Below, piece after piece: positions 20,761-21,480 of a stretch of 21,480 nucleotides of DNA. Made by a program: the position numbers and the translations under genes. The stretch is taken from positions 1 through 21,480 of the forward strand of contig JAPYWL010000018.1 of the NCBI GenBank assembly GCA_028276365.1, read 5' to 3'. The notes beneath the pieces were generated by a model that searched no databases, was not told the origin of the DNA, and was given only the letters and a program-made list of their open reading frames with translations. The first letter of the stretch is position 1. Every line of letters starts with the position of its first letter. This DNA comes from Deltaproteobacteria bacterium (lineage in GTDB: Bacteria; DRYD01).

Positions 20761-21480
20761 TTAAAACCAATTAAAACCAATTGAAACCAATTGAAACCAA
20801 TTGAAACCAATAGAAACCAATTGAAACCAATAGAAACCAATAGAAACCAATAGAAACCAATAGAAACCAATTGAAACCAATAGAAACCAATTGAAACCAA
20901 TTGAAACCAATAGAAACCAATAGAAACCAATTGAAACCAATAGAAACCAATAGAAACCAATAGAAACCAATAGAAACCAATAGAAACCAATAGAAACCAA
21001 TTGAAACCAATTGAAACCAATAGAAACCAATTGAAACCAATTGAAACCAATTGAAACCAATTGAAACCAATTGAAACCAATTGAAACCAATTGAAACCAA
21101 TTGAAACCAATTGAAACCAATTGAAACCAATTGAAGCTAATTAAAATCAATTAAAATCAATTGAAACCAATAGAAACCAAATGAAACCAATTGAAGTCAA
21201 AGGAAACCAAAGGAAACCAAAGGAAACCAAAGGAAACCAAAGGAAACCAAAGGAAACCAAAGGAAACCGATTGAAGCTAATTGAAGCTAAAGGAAGCCAA
21301 TTGAAGTCAATTGAAGCGAATTGAAACTAATTGAACCTAATTGAACCCAGTAGAACCCAAATGAACCCAAATGAACCCAAATGAACCCAAATGAACCCAA
21401 ATGAACCCAAATGAACCCAAATGAACCCAAATGAACCCAAATGAACCCAAATGAACCCAAATGAACCCAAATGAACCCAA
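20761..21480 (+). repeat. Tandem array of 72 ten-base units in exact register
   Basis: Every 10 bases from 20761 to the window end starts a new unit, without a single insertion or deletion. The main unit is TTGAAACCAA (21 exact copies), mixed with TAGAAACCAA (16). AGGAAACC-type units (seven) form a block near 21201-21270. An exact run of 12 ATGAACCCAA units spans 21361-21480 and continues past the edge. Units differ mainly in the first three bases and the AAACC/AACCC core. All three minus-strand frames are open and encode the same decapeptide, an effect of the period. There are no unique spacers, so it is not CRISPR. No gene is visible in it. Confidence 0.95.

Noticed and set aside
20718-21150. 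Three overlapping minus-strand ORFs of 119-130 codons
   Set aside because: They are produced by the 10-bp repeat period, encode only the repeated decapeptide and have no ribosome binding site or family resemblance.
20761-21480. CRISPR array
   Set aside because: The units are 10 bases long and directly adjacent with no unique spacers, and no cas gene is in the window.

Overview
The window is very AT-rich DNA (roughly a quarter G+C by eye) from an anaerobic, probably autotrophic or H2-using bacterium. The evidence is a ferredoxin-dependent 2-oxoacid oxidoreductase subunit, malate dehydrogenase, a citrate synthase of the eukaryote/Geobacter-like type and a [NiFe]-hydrogenase maturation cluster. 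Bacterial identity is shown by ribosomal protein S20, strong Shine-Dalgarno sites and HD-GYP proteins. I cannot name the genus; no rRNA or tRNA gene is present.

Layout: (1) 1-190, minus strand: the 5' end of a secreted protein gene leaving the window. (2) 366-6931, plus strand: korA (fused gamma-alpha subunit, no beta gene beside it), a secreted beta-rich unknown, a coiled-coil unknown, mdh, citrate synthase, rpsT and a zinc-ribbon protein. (3) 7011-11536: a TPR/HD-GYP cyclic-di-GMP phosphodiesterase, a membrane-anchored GerMN-like protein and a membrane HD-GYP protein whose GYP motif is eroded. (4) 11638-12861, minus strand: a clostripain-family (C11) cysteine peptidase, separated from (3) by a shared bidirectional terminator. 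(5) 13067-14796: an envelope locus with an anti-sigma-type zinc-finger membrane protein, a two-codon mini-ORF with a perfect Shine-Dalgarno, a helical secreted protein and a Lys/Glu/Thr-rich secreted protein enclosed by a perfect 15-bp inverted repeat. (6) 14980-15828: a ZnuA/TroA-type metal-binding protein. (7) 15829-16074: a miniature IS200/IS605 element with no functional tnpB. It keeps its right-end omega-RNA scaffold, a consensus promoter and a 17-bp direct repeat located exactly at the RNA-guide position. (8) 16091-20079: hypF (5'-truncated and frameshifted), hypC, hypD, hypE and a hydrogenase maturation protease. (9) 20080-21480: no intact gene. It holds a remnant of a PD-(D/E)XK nuclease-domain gene set among decayed and then perfect 10-bp tandem repeats, which run in strict register for at least 720 bp to the window edge.

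The genes suggest carbon flow through part of the TCA cycle (2-oxoacid <-> acyl-CoA + CO2, malate <-> oxaloacetate, oxaloacetate + acetyl-CoA <-> citrate), possibly fed by hydrogenase-derived electrons. HypC, HypD, HypE and the protease look functional. HypF, needed for the CN ligands of [NiFe] hydrogenase, is broken here, and its loss coincides with the IS605-derived element. The most unusual items are the omega-RNA-only element with its self-matching guide, the decamer array, the inverted repeat around the secreted low-complexity gene and the Met-Arg minigene.
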